Origin: Rhodobacter sp.
GTDB lineage: Bacteria; Pseudomonadota; Alphaproteobacteria; Rhodobacterales; Rhodobacteraceae
NCBI GenBank assembly: GCA_027484145.1
Contig: JAIXUH010000039.1
Coordinates: 62,001-126,000, forward strand
DNA length: 64,000 nucleotides
Direction: 5' to 3'
A model generated the notes under the pieces. It searched no databases and had not been told where the DNA came from. It was given only the letters and a program-made list of their open reading frames with translations. Position numbers and translations under genes: made by a program. Below, in pieces: positions 16,683 to 25,765 of the stretch (within the stretch, counting starts at the first letter, position 1; each line of letters starts with the position of its first letter).

Positions 16683-17843
16683 TCAGCCGGCCAGCAACGT
16701 CCGCTCGACGAACCAATAGGCGCCAACGATGGCGATCATGGCCGAAGCCGGGATCGAGATTCGGCTGCGATACCAAGGCTTGTCGCGGAACCACAGCCCG
16801 ACCAGCAGGAAGGCGCAGAAGATCACGAACAACTGCCCCAGTTCGACGCCAATATTGAACCCGATCAGGGCCGCAACAAAGCCGTCCTGCGGCAGCCCGA
16901 ATTCCTTCAGCACCGAGGCAAAGCCCAATCCGTGCAGCAGTCCAAAGGAAAACACGACCAGTGGCCGCCAGCGGCTCAGGCGGTCTGACAGGATGTTTTC
17001 CACGGCCACAAAGACGATAGAGGCGGCGATGATCGGCTCTACAATGGCCGCAGGCACGCGGACATAGCCAAGCGCCCCCAAGGCCAAAGTGATCGTATGG
17101 GCCAGCGTGAACAAGGACACCTGCCAGATCAGCGTGCGCGGGCGGGTGGACAGAAAAAAAAGGCCCAGAACGAACAAGATGTGGTCCAGACCTTTGGGCA
17201 CGATATGGTCAAACCCCACCGGCACATAGGACAGGAACGCTTGCACTGCGCTCATCTTGCTGCCGCCCGCGATGGCGATGGCTGGCGATTGTGCGCCCGC
17301 CTCCAGATAGCCGTCATAGGGGTTTTCAACGCCGTTCTGCCGCAAGACGATGGGGCCAAATTCCGATTTCCAGCCAAACACGAATTCTGTCGCTTCCGCT
17401 GGCACCGCTGCCGTCAGCCGAAAGGTCGAGGCGCGCGACAGCGACACATCTCCCACCTCGGGCACGCTGATGCTGTCGAGCGCAAGCGTCAGCGACCCGG
17501 CGTTCGTTTGCGCGGTGATGCCTGCCGCCATGTCGGGGTAAAAGGCGCGGAATCCTTCGGCAAGCTGCTCGGGCGTCAAGGCGCGCAGGGCATCATAGGT
17601 GGCGGCCTGCGGGGCGGTGTTGGTGTCTGCGACGGTTGTCAGGTCGATCTCGGCCAGAAAGCCTTCAAGGTTCGCGCGCACATCAAGGGTCAGGGTGCCA
17701 TTGTCGATCTGCATATTGGCAATCGTTGGCGTCACCTCATGCGCCATGACCGTGCTGGCAGGCGCGCAAAACGCAAGGCTGATGACCAGGCCGTGCAACA
17801 GGGTGACTAGGGGCGATCTTGCCCAACCAAAACTGCGCTTCAT
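16683..17843 (-). CDS. HupE/UreJ-family membrane protein (probable nickel/cobalt uptake)
   Basis: A 386-residue protein with a signal peptide (hydrophobic LLHGLVISLAFCA, cleavage near VMAHE). A periplasmic beta-rich domain of about 170 residues is followed by about six membrane helices starting at the conserved GLDHILFVLGLFFLS. The histidine motif LFTLAHTITLALGALG is typical of the HupE/UreJ_2 branch, which includes proposed metal permeases. Start 17843 follows GAGGG; a longer frame to 18014 has no start signal. It is divergent from a DUF4198 protein, a pairing that suggests a metal-uptake system. The metal is inferred. Confidence 0.75.
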   Translation of the reverse strand: MKRSFGWARSPLVTLLHGLVISLAFCAPASTVMAHEVTPTIANMQIDNGTLTLDVRANLEGFLAEIDLTTVADTNTAPQAATYDALRALTPEQLAEGFRAFYPDMAAGITAQTNAGSLTLALDSISVPEVGDVSLSRASTFRLTAAVPAEATEFVFGWKSEFGPIVLRQNGVENPYDGYLEAGAQSPAIAIAGGSKMSAVQAFLSYVPVGFDHIVPKGLDHILFVLGLFFLSTRPRTLIWQVSLFTLAHTITLALGALGYVRVPAAIVEPIIAASIVFVAVENILSDRLSRWRPLVVFSFGLLHGLGFASVLKEFGLPQDGFVAALIGFNIGVELGQLFVIFCAFLLVGLWFRDKPWYRSRISIPASAMIAIVGAYWFVERTLLAG

Positions 17844-18048
17844 GGCACCCTCTATCCTTGCAAGCCCTGACACTGTCGTCGGTATAGGGGGGAACGAGGC
17901 CAAATGGATCAAAGTTTCATCGCATGACGACGAAATGTCGGGGGACATTGCTGGCCGCACAGACCGCACGCAACTGTGTTCAGGCGCGCCACAATTTTTC
18001 TGCCTTTGCGGCAAGATGGCCTATAACCCTGATGGATAACAAAGGGTG

Positions 18049-18858
18049 ATGCCGATGCCACGTCTTTTCCTGATCTGTCTGGTTCTGGCGGTCGCGCCGT
18101 TTCGACTTTGGGCACATGAATTCTGGCTGGACCCTGTAAAACCGATGGTCACGCAGGCCGAGCGGGTTCAGGTCCGCATCTTTATCGGCAGTGATTTCGC
18201 GGGGGACGAGGTCGGGAACTTCCCCAGCATGCAAGAGCGCGTTGATCTGTTTGTTGGCGGCGTGCCCGAACCCGTAAAAGGGCGGGTCGGTGATCTGCCT
18301 GCCTTTGATTTTCAGCCGCAGGCAACAGGGCTGCATGTGCTGCGCTATCAGTCAAAGCCCAATGTGCTGACCTATGACAGCTATGACAAGTATCTGCGCT
18401 TTCTGGCCGAAGCCGAGCGTGAAGATCTGGCGGCTGTTCACGATGCGCGCGGCCTGTCGCGTGAGGGGATTTCCGAGGTCTATTTCCGCTATGCCAAGGG
18501 GCTGATTGCCGTGGGTGACGGCGCGGGGGCAGATGTGGCCACAGGCATGCCATTTGAACTGGTCGCCACCGAAAACCCCTATCAGCGCGAGGGCGATGCT
18601 GTGACCTTTACGCTGTTGCTGGCGGGCGAACCCCTGCCGGATGCGGCGCTGCACATCTGGCACCGCAAGGCTGATGGCACGATTTCGTCGTTCCGCATGC
18701 GGACGGATGCCGCAGGACTGGTCGAGGTTCCGGCACAGGAGTCGGGGTTTTATCTGATCAACGCCATTCACATCACCCCCGCCCCCGAAGGATTAAAGCT
18801 GGCAAAGCCGGTTAGCTGGCAGTCGCAATGGGCCTCGATCACCTATCAGATTCAATAG
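18049..18858 (+). CDS. DUF4198 (NikM-like) periplasmic protein
   Basis: About 269 residues, with a signal peptide (RLFLICLVLAVAPFRLWA) and the characteristic mature start AHEFWLDP found in DUF4198 proteins, which are linked to nickel or cobalt uptake. A later repeat-like beta domain (GEPLPDAALHIWHRKADG) looks like a carboxypeptidase-regulatory or immunoglobulin-like fold. Possible starts are GTG 18046, ATG 18049 and ATG 18055; AAGGG lies just upstream. Divergent from the HupE-like gene with a 205-bp shared control region, and convergent with sbcC (6-base gap). Confidence 0.8.
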   Translation: MPMPRLFLICLVLAVAPFRLWAHEFWLDPVKPMVTQAERVQVRIFIGSDFAGDEVGNFPSMQERVDLFVGGVPEPVKGRVGDLPAFDFQPQATGLHVLRYQSKPNVLTYDSYDKYLRFLAEAEREDLAAVHDARGLSREGISEVYFRYAKGLIAVGDGAGADVATGMPFELVATENPYQREGDAVTFTLLLAGEPLPDAALHIWHRKADGTISSFRMRTDAAGLVEVPAQESGFYLINAIHITPAPEGLKLAKPVSWQSQWASITYQIQ

Positions 18859-18864
18859 GACCCG

Positions 18865-21800
18865 TCACAGGCGCGGCCCGGTCACGCTAACCGCGCTTTT
18901 GCCGCCGCCCTGCCGTGTGACACGAATCTGGGTGGGAATACGGTCCTTCATTGCATCGACATGGCTGATCACACCCACGCTACAGCCTTGGGATTGCAGG
19001 GTTTCCAGTGCGTCGATGGCCAGATCAAGGCTTTCGGCATCCAGCGATCCGAAACCTTCGTCAATGAACAGTGTCGCGGCGAGACCGCCCTTGCCGCCCA
19101 TGCGCGACAGAGCGAGCGCCAGTGCAAGCGAAACCAGAAAGCGTTCCCCGCCGGACAGGCTGCGGGTGGCGCGCGCCTCGCCGCCCATATCGCGGTCTTC
19201 GACCTGCAGGGCCAGATCGGCGGCACGTTTCAGCCGATAGCGCGGCTTCAGATCGGTCAGATGGTGGTTTGCGCGGTCAACCAGCAAATCCAGCGTGATC
19301 GACTGGGCGATGCGGGCGAAACGGTCGCCATTGCGTGACCCGATAGCGGCGTTCACGGCCAGCCAGATGTCATGGTCGGCCTTGGCCGCGGCGATCTGCG
19401 CCTCAAGCCCGCCAAGGGCCTGCCGGGACGCAGTATCTGCGGCGACCTGCGCGTTGATGGCGCCGATGCGTTCCTGATGCGCGCCTTGGGTGGCGTCGAG
19501 GGCTGCCAGTTCAAGCATCAGCGCATCGGGCGTTGCATCGGGGATGCCGGCCGCCATGGCCTGTTCAACATCGTTGCGGCGGGCCTGTACGGCCGACAGG
19601 GCAGCGGTCACGGCATCGTCGATATGGCGAAGCTGCTGGCGCAAGGATTCCGCCTCGGCGCGCGGTGTGGCCAGCAACCCCGGCAGTTGGTCAGGCTGAA
19701 TGGCGTGCTCTGCCATGGCGGTGGCCAGCGTGATTTGCGCCTGTTCAACCTGCGCTGAAGCCGTGGTCTGTGCCGTCAAACAGGCCCGCACCTGCCCCTC
19801 GGCCGATGCCAGTTGCGCCTCGGCCGCAGAAAGGGCGTGGCTCGCCGCCTCTTTCGCATTCTGGCTGGCGATACGCGCCGCGTTGATGCGGGTGCGGTGC
19901 TGCTCGGTCGCTTCACCGCCCAGCAAGGCGGCGCGCTTGGCGCAAAGGGCGGTCAGGCTGGCTTGCCGCCCGGTCAGGGCTGTGGCCGTCTCTGCCGCGC
20001 GGTGAGCGGCCTCTTTTGCACGTCCCGCAGCTTCGGCCAGACGCGGGGCAAGGGTGTTCAGCGTGGCTGTTGCTGCTTGGGCTGCCGCATATGCATGGGC
20101 ATAGGCGGTGACCTTGGCCTGCAGGCGGTCCTGCAAGGCGTCAGCATCTGCCAGGGCCGCAACCCCCTCGCCCGCCGCAGCCAGAAGCGGGACCAGCGTA
20201 TCGCACAGCGCCTTCCCGCGTTGCGCGTGACTTTCAGCCGCCTGCTGTGCAAGTGCCGCGCCCTGCCTTGCCACAGCCAAAGCCTCTTCCACGGCCCTGC
20301 GCGTGGCTGCCGCCGCTTCCATCTGGGTTGAAAGCGCCGTGATCTTTTCGGTGAGCTTGGTCAGTTCGGCCCGCAGGGCCGCAAGATGGTCCAGCAAAGC
20401 CAAGGCGGCGCTTCGCGCTCGTTCGGTGGCGGTGCGTGCCGCCGCCAAAGCCGGGGCCGCATCCTGTGGGTCATCCGGTAGCGCCGGGCAACGGTCAAGC
20501 GCGCGGGCCGTGGCAAGCCCCACCTGCCAGGCATGACGGGCATCCTCTTGTTGCACGGCGGCGGTTTGCATCGCCGTGGCGGCCAAGGCTGCGCGTGCCA
20601 CGGCGGCAGCGGCAGCCCCTTCGGCCTGCGTGCGGGCATGGCGCGCTGTGCTGGCCGCCTCTTGTGCCTGCGTCACGTCCGCCCGCAAGGCTGCGGCCAG
20701 ATCGGCCAAGGCGGTATCGGTATGTATGGCATGTTCCGTTGCCCCGCAGACCGGGCAGGGCACGCCGGGTTCAAGCCGTAGCCGCAGATCGTGCGCCTGC
20801 TCTGACAGCGCCATGTTGGCGCGGGCAAGCGGGGCTGCCAAGGCGGTCGCGGCGGCTTCGGCGGCACGCAGGGCTATGTCCGCCCCGGCCTTTGCCTGAT
20901 CGGCCGCCCCGGCATCTGCATCCGCTGCCGTCTTTGCCACGGTTGCGGCCTGGCCTGCCGCCTGCGCATGGATCAGATCCGTGCGGATCCGGTCCAGATG
21001 GTCAAGGGCTGCGGCCAAGCCGTTCAGATGCTGCACATCTGTCTGCGGTTGCTGCGCCTCGGCCGCCCGAATTTGCGTCGCAAATTCGTCTGCCCCCTGC
21101 CGCAGGGATTGGCGAGCCAAGTGATGTTCGGCTTCTGTAGCCGACAAAGTGGCAAGGTCTTGCAACCGTTCGGCCGCGGTCGTCTTGAACGCGACAACCT
21201 CTGCCAAGGCCGCAGCCTCGGCTTGCCGGGCCTGAGAATGTGCGGCCAGATCGTGTTGCAGTTGATCCCATTTCTGGGCCAGTGGCGCAAGCGGTGCCAG
21301 ATCGGCCAGTGTCTGGTTGGCTGATGCCAGTGCCGCGTCTGCCTCCGTTGCCGATTGGGTCAGGCTGATGTGCTGCGCGCGAGTCTGTTCCGCCAGCAGG
21401 GCAGCGGCCTCTGCCGCCGCCTGACTGGTGTCAACCTCGCCCGTCGCGGCCGATATCTGCGCGTCCAGTTGCGTGGCCTCGGTCCAGACCGGCCCAAAAG
21501 CCTTGAACGCTGCCTCTTGTGCGATGTGATCGGCCTGCGCGGCGTTGGCAGTGATGCGGTGATCTGCCACCGCGGCTTCGGCAGCCTTGCGGGCGGCGTC
21601 TGCTGCGATGAATGTGCTTTGCGCCTGTGCCAAAGCCAAGGCGGCGGTCTGCGCCGCGCCCCATGGCAGGCGAAGCGGTTCGGCCTGATCAATAAGGGAG
21701 AGGCGGGCGCGTTCCGCCGTTGCCTCACCTTGGGCCCGCTGTGCCGCGTCGGCGGCCTGACCGGCCTCGGCCAGACGGGCATGGGCATCGGTCAGGCGGG

Positions 21801-22596
21801 CATGCCCGGCCAGATCTGCCGTCAGACGCGCCTGTGTGGCGCGGCCTGCCTCGGCCTGCAGCGACAGAGCCTCACGTTCATCTGTCAGGGAGGCCAGATC
21901 GGTGGGGTCAAGCAGGCGGTGTTCATCGCGCCGCATCTGCAAGGCCGCGTGGGCCGACCGGGCCGCTTCGGTGCGATCATAGACGCGGGTGGAAATGGCG
22001 CGATAAAGCTCGGTCCCCGTCACCTTTTCCAGCAGGGCGGCGCGGTCATTGGTGTCTGCCTTGAGAAAAGCGTCAAAGTCACCTTGGGCCAGCAGAAGCG
22101 TGCGGCGGAATTCATCATAGCTGAGACCGGTCAGGGCCTGCACCTGATCAGTGACTGCCGAAACCTGACTGGCCAGAACCTGACCATCCGACAGGCGGAT
22201 CAGGGCGCGCGATACGGCTTGCAGCTTGCCATCGGCGCGGTCGCGCGCGCGGCGCGCGGTCCATCTGGCGGCATAATCGGCGCCGTCCAGCCCGGTGAAG
22301 GTGACGCAGGCCCACCCCGTGACGGCCCCTCGGCGCAGAATGGCGCGCGGATCTTTGGCCTTGATCGCCTCGCCGGCCACATCTGGCACTTCGTCCTGCG
22401 CGCTGCCCACGGTCAGCCGCGGCGCATCGCCGTAAAGGGCAAGGCACATGGCATCGAGGATCGAGGATTTTCCCGCCCCGGTTTCGCCCGTGATGGCAAA
22501 CAGTCCCGCGCTGCAGAGCGGTTCGGCGACGAAGTCTATATGGAAAGCATCGGCAAGGCTGGCGATGTTCTGGCCCGAGATGGACAGGATGCGCAT
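18865..22596 (-). CDS. sbcC: Nuclease SbcCD subunit C (SMC-like ATPase)
   Basis: A 1243-residue Rad50-type ATPase. Walker A (GETGAGKSS) is at residues 37-45. Two very long alanine- and glutamine-rich coiled-coil arms flank a zinc-hook CxxC in GVPCPVCGATEH near residue 613. The C-terminal half-domain has signature SLSGGERFLVSLALALALS and Walker B TLFIDEGFGSLD. With SbcD it cleaves DNA hairpins and processes ends during repair. sbcD ends 3 bases upstream, so they form one operon. The arms are unusually alanine-rich, as in other high-GC alphaproteobacteria. Confidence 0.95.
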   Translation of the reverse strand: MRILSISGQNIASLADAFHIDFVAEPLCSAGLFAITGETGAGKSSILDAMCLALYGDAPRLTVGSAQDEVPDVAGEAIKAKDPRAILRRGAVTGWACVTFTGLDGADYAARWTARRARDRADGKLQAVSRALIRLSDGQVLASQVSAVTDQVQALTGLSYDEFRRTLLLAQGDFDAFLKADTNDRAALLEKVTGTELYRAISTRVYDRTEAARSAHAALQMRRDEHRLLDPTDLASLTDEREALSLQAEAGRATQARLTADLAGHARLTDAHARLAEAGQAADAAQRAQGEATAERARLSLIDQAEPLRLPWGAAQTAALALAQAQSTFIAADAARKAAEAAVADHRITANAAQADHIAQEAAFKAFGPVWTEATQLDAQISAATGEVDTSQAAAEAAALLAEQTRAQHISLTQSATEADAALASANQTLADLAPLAPLAQKWDQLQHDLAAHSQARQAEAAALAEVVAFKTTAAERLQDLATLSATEAEHHLARQSLRQGADEFATQIRAAEAQQPQTDVQHLNGLAAALDHLDRIRTDLIHAQAAGQAATVAKTAADADAGAADQAKAGADIALRAAEAAATALAAPLARANMALSEQAHDLRLRLEPGVPCPVCGATEHAIHTDTALADLAAALRADVTQAQEAASTARHARTQAEGAAAAAVARAALAATAMQTAAVQQEDARHAWQVGLATARALDRCPALPDDPQDAAPALAAARTATERARSAALALLDHLAALRAELTKLTEKITALSTQMEAAAATRRAVEEALAVARQGAALAQQAAESHAQRGKALCDTLVPLLAAAGEGVAALADADALQDRLQAKVTAYAHAYAAAQAATATLNTLAPRLAEAAGRAKEAAHRAAETATALTGRQASLTALCAKRAALLGGEATEQHRTRINAARIASQNAKEAASHALSAAEAQLASAEGQVRACLTAQTTASAQVEQAQITLATAMAEHAIQPDQLPGLLATPRAEAESLRQQLRHIDDAVTAALSAVQARRNDVEQAMAAGIPDATPDALMLELAALDATQGAHQERIGAINAQVAADTASRQALGGLEAQIAAAKADHDIWLAVNAAIGSRNGDRFARIAQSITLDLLVDRANHHLTDLKPRYRLKRAADLALQVEDRDMGGEARATRSLSGGERFLVSLALALALSRMGGKGGLAATLFIDEGFGSLDAESLDLAIDALETLQSQGCSVGVISHVDAMKDRIPTQIRVTRQGGGKSAVSVTGPRL

Positions 22597-22599
22597 GGC

Positions 22600-23817
22600 C
22601 TAGACCTCGGCCAAGGCGTCACGGAACGCGGCAAGGTGGCGGTCGTCGGGTTCGGTGCCATTCGTGGCCCGGAACGCATCGATGAACAGGTTTTCCGGCG
22701 TGGTGTCATCCAGCGTGGGGGGCGGCGCATCCCTGACTTCGATCGCGCTGCGCTGGATGCGCAGACTGGCAAGGCGGACCGGATAGCGTTCCAGCATCGC
22801 CTCGGCCTCGGCCAGCAGGCTGGCGGCAGGGCGGTCGGGTGTCAGCGTGATGTGGACAAAGGGCTGCAGGCCGCGTGGGGTTGCCGTGGAAAACGCGAGT
22901 GCGGCAAGGGCGGCCTCAACCTCGGGCAAAGGTGCAGCACCGGTTTTCGGCAGGCGCAGGCAGGGCACGGGGCTGGCGAACGGGATATGCCGATGGGTCA
23001 ACCCACCTGCCAGATCAAGTATCGTGACGCCGTGATCATAGCCGATTTCCGTGGCCGACAACGGAAAGGGTGATCCGGCATAGCGCACGCGACCGCCATC
23101 CAGTGATTGCGCACGGTGCAGGTGTCCAAGCGCCACATAGGCCAAGGCAGCGGGAAAAATGTCAGGCGGGGCGGCGTGTTCGCCCCCGATCATGATGCGC
23201 CGCTCGGCCCCTTCGGATTCAAGGCCCCCGGCACAGGTCAGATGGCCCATGGCAATAATCGGCACGCCATTTGCCCGCAGCAAAGCGGCGTCGACCATTG
23301 TGGCATGCAGCGCCCGCGTAGCCGCAACAACAGCACTTTCACCAACACCCGCCGCGCCAAGGCTGAGGCCCGGCAGATCAGCGGCACGCAGAAAGGGCAC
23401 GGCAAGAACTTGCGCCCGGACAAAGCCCGTTGCATCGCACAACGGGATCAGATGGCGGTCAAGATCAACAATCGCGCCCGTGCGGTGCAAGGTGCCGATC
23501 AGGTGGATGCCCAGTTCACGGAACGCCTGTTCGGGGGCATCAAACCGCGCCGCGCCATCATGGTTGCCTGCGGTCATGATGATCTTCAGACCCGGACGTC
23601 GCCGCAGAAACCCGATCAACGCACCATAAAGCAGGCGCATAGAATCGGCCGAAGGGTTGATGCCATCAAAGACATCGCCCGCGACGATCAGGGCATCGAC
23701 ATCCTCGGCGACGATCACATCGGCCAAATGGTCCAGAAAGGCGCGATGCTCGGCCTCACGCGACCAGCCGTTCAGCGTTTGGCCGATGTGCCAGTCAGCC
23801 GTGTGCAGGATGCGCAT
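22600..23817 (-). CDS. sbcD: Nuclease SbcCD subunit D (Mre11-like)
   Basis: A 405-residue metallophosphoesterase nuclease. Catalytic metal motifs are in order: HTADWHIGQT, IVAGDVFDG, MTAGNHDG, MGHLT and ALGHLHRAQ. Start 23817 (MRILHTADWH) is the family start; an upstream extension to 23841 lacks support. It precedes sbcC by 3 bases. The WYL-domain regulator gene lies upstream on the same strand with a 67-bp gap, so it may be co-transcribed. Confidence 0.95.
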   Translation of the reverse strand: MRILHTADWHIGQTLNGWSREAEHRAFLDHLADVIVAEDVDALIVAGDVFDGINPSADSMRLLYGALIGFLRRRPGLKIIMTAGNHDGAARFDAPEQAFRELGIHLIGTLHRTGAIVDLDRHLIPLCDATGFVRAQVLAVPFLRAADLPGLSLGAAGVGESAVVAATRALHATMVDAALLRANGVPIIAMGHLTCAGGLESEGAERRIMIGGEHAAPPDIFPAALAYVALGHLHRAQSLDGGRVRYAGSPFPLSATEIGYDHGVTILDLAGGLTHRHIPFASPVPCLRLPKTGAAPLPEVEAALAALAFSTATPRGLQPFVHITLTPDRPAASLLAEAEAMLERYPVRLASLRIQRSAIEVRDAPPPTLDDTTPENLFIDAFRATNGTEPDDRHLAAFRDALAEV

Positions 23818-23884
23818 GCTCGTGACCTTTAGAGGAATCATTCAGCATGATCTGGCTGATGAGGGTGACAAAACGTGACCTGTC

Positions 23885-24880
23885 CTATGGCAGTGCCGCA
23901 AAATCGTTGCGGCGAAAGCGGGCGACCATGTCGCGCAGGCTTTCAGGGGCCAGCACCTCGACGGCATCGCCCCACTGATACAGGTGCCATGTCATTTCCA
24001 GATGGCCCGCCGCCCGGAACCGCACGGTCAGGCTGCCGTCGGGTTCGTCGGTCATCTCTTGCACCGGGTGAAAGGTGAACTCGCGTGCTGACGCGGCGGC
24101 CTTGGGCGCAAAGCGCCAGATCACCTCGCCATACTCACGGTCATCGTGGAAACTGCCAAAGGCCCGTGCGGCGTGGGCGGCCAGATCAAAGGCCGGGTCG
24201 CGCAGAAAAGACGATGCCTCGAGCGTGGCCGAGGCGATCCTATCCAGCCGGAAATGCTGCATCCGGCCATCACCCTTGGCGTCACGCGCCACCAGATAGC
24301 GGCGTGTTCCCAGCAACAGGCCGTGCGGTTCCAGCACCCGCTGGCGCATCGGGTCGCGTCCACCTGAATAGCTAATGGTCAGAAGATGCGGCCCTTTCAA
24401 CGCCTGCGCGATGGTACTGAGCAGATCGGCAGACGCCCGCACCTTTGGCCCCGGCCGTGACGCAAAGCCATAGGCCTCCAGCACCGCCTCGGCATCCGCC
24501 TCGACCCGCCGGGCAAGACTGCCGGGCATGGCGGCCAGCAATTTGTCGCGCAAGGCCGACAGGGACCGGACTTCGTTCGTTGCGCCGTCACGCTCGGCCC
24601 GACGGATGGCGATTTCCAGCGCGGACAGTTCGCTGTCGCGCAGACCCTGCGCCAGCATCAACTTTGCATCGGTGGCGTTCAGCTTCCAGAACTTGCGGCG
24701 TTCGTCGTCCACGCGGGTGCTGACCTTAGGGAAGGTGTCCTCCAGCGCCTTGGTCATGCGTTGGGCCGTGCGGCGGTCGACGCCGAAGCTTTCCTCGATT
24801 TCGGTCAGGGACACGCCCGCATAACGGGCCGTGGCCATTTCGGCCAGACGCAACAGATCGGCGGCTTTCTGGAAGGACAT
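23885..24880 (-). CDS. WYL-domain transcriptional regulator (DeoR-like HTH)
   Basis: A 331-residue regulator. An N-terminal winged helix (LRLAEMATARYAGVSLTEI, DRRTAQRMTKALED) is followed by a WYL domain (LLTISYSGGRDPMRQRVLEPHGLLL, with RRYLVARD in place of the classical WYL tripeptide) and a C-terminal WCX extension (FHPVQEMTDEPDGSLTVRFR). WYL domains sense nucleic acid or nucleotides in several characterised regulators. It lies directly upstream of sbcDC on the same strand and 90 bp from a divergent unknown gene, so it may control either. Confidence 0.88.
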   Translation of the reverse strand: MSFQKAADLLRLAEMATARYAGVSLTEIEESFGVDRRTAQRMTKALEDTFPKVSTRVDDERRKFWKLNATDAKLMLAQGLRDSELSALEIAIRRAERDGATNEVRSLSALRDKLLAAMPGSLARRVEADAEAVLEAYGFASRPGPKVRASADLLSTIAQALKGPHLLTISYSGGRDPMRQRVLEPHGLLLGTRRYLVARDAKGDGRMQHFRLDRIASATLEASSFLRDPAFDLAAHAARAFGSFHDDREYGEVIWRFAPKAAASAREFTFHPVQEMTDEPDGSLTVRFRAAGHLEMTWHLYQWGDAVEVLAPESLRDMVARFRRNDFAALP

Positions 24881-24970
24881 CGCGCACCCATGACAGAATC
24901 TGACGCCGTTATCGCACATGTTGGCAGTGTTGACGATTCTTATACCCTTTCCCCTGACCCGGAGGTCCAT

Positions 24971-25687
24971 GTGAACATTTCAGATCCAGAAACGTCGCGG
25001 TCGGTCTCGCTTCGCATGTCGCTCAAGCGCGGTCTGGCGCGGCAGGCCTTTGACCATGCGCGTACGGGCGAAGCGGATTTGCCGCACCTGCTTGCCCTTG
25101 CTGCGGACCTGCGCCCGAACCGCAAGGCGACAGAGCGGCTAGCCCACAGGGCGCGCAAGTGTACAGGTGTTGTGCGTGCGTCCATCGCCGCCGATGGGGC
25201 GGGGCTGGTCCTTGTGGCGCGCAGTCTGCGGGTTGTGGTGACGCAGGTCGAAGGCACGGCGCTGTTTGGCGAAACCTCGCTTGTCTATACCCGTCTTTTC
25301 GCCGGGTTTGACCGGGCAAAGCTGGTGTTTCACCTGTCGCGGGCCAGTTTTTGCCAGCATGCGCTGGAACGTCTGGTGGAGCGCAGCCGCCTTGCCCTTG
25401 ACCAGCCGATGCTGCCTACGGTCGATACCGAGGCGATTGCCCTGTTGCGCGGCCTGTCGAAGGGCACCTTGATCGTCGAGGATGACGATCAGTTCATGCC
25501 AGCCATCGAACCGGGGGTCTGGGCGGGTGGCGTTGACATGATGGTCGTGGAACCGGATTGGAACCTTCGCGTTGATCCCACGATGTGCATGCCCGTCTTT
25601 TCGGTGCGCACGTTTCTGGGGCCAAACGAAATGCGCCGCTCGCTTTGGCAGCGTGTCAGGAACGACCCCAGTCTGACTGTCGTCTAA
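24971..25687 (+). CDS. Hypothetical protein divergent from the WYL regulator
   Basis: A 238-residue protein I do not recognise. GTG 24971 is chosen because GGAGG (24961-24965) lies 5 bases upstream; an ATG at 24890 would add 27 residues. No signal peptide or membrane span. It contains basic N-terminal stretches (RSVSLRMSLKRGLARQAFDH), conserved-looking histidines and cysteines (RASFCQHALERLVER) and an acidic patch (GTLIVEDDDQFMP). Shared control region with the WYL regulator suggests WYL control. Function is open. Confidence 0.7.
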   Translation: MNISDPETSRSVSLRMSLKRGLARQAFDHARTGEADLPHLLALAADLRPNRKATERLAHRARKCTGVVRASIAADGAGLVLVARSLRVVVTQVEGTALFGETSLVYTRLFAGFDRAKLVFHLSRASFCQHALERLVERSRLALDQPMLPTVDTEAIALLRGLSKGTLIVEDDDQFMPAIEPGVWAGGVDMMVVEPDWNLRVDPTMCMPVFSVRTFLGPNEMRRSLWQRVRNDPSLTVV

Positions 25688-25719
25688 TCCGGGCGTTCGC
25701 ACCCTGGCGTCCGGATCAG

Positions 25720-25758
25720 TCCATGCACGCGGAAACGTCCCCATTCCGCGTGCATGGA
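25720..25758. terminator. Strong hairpin between convergent genes (bidirectional terminator)
   Basis: A perfect 15-bp inverted repeat (TCCATGCACGCGGAA and its complement, 25720-25734 and 25744-25758) with a 9-base loop lies between the unknown gene (+) and oxyR (-). T-rich stretches flank it on the right (CTTCTTTAG). It can end transcripts from both sides. Confidence 0.75.
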
Positions 25759-25765
25759 GCCTTCT

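Noticed and set aside
17844-18048. Cobalamin riboswitch or metal-regulator box in the HupE/DUF4198 gap
   Set aside because: No recognisable B12-box or clear dyad was seen, so none is annotated.
21355-23073. A 572-codon plus-strand open frame opposite sbcC/sbcD
   Set aside because: sbcC and sbcD on the minus strand carry all expected motifs; the plus-strand product is Gly/Arg/Gln-rich shadow sequence.
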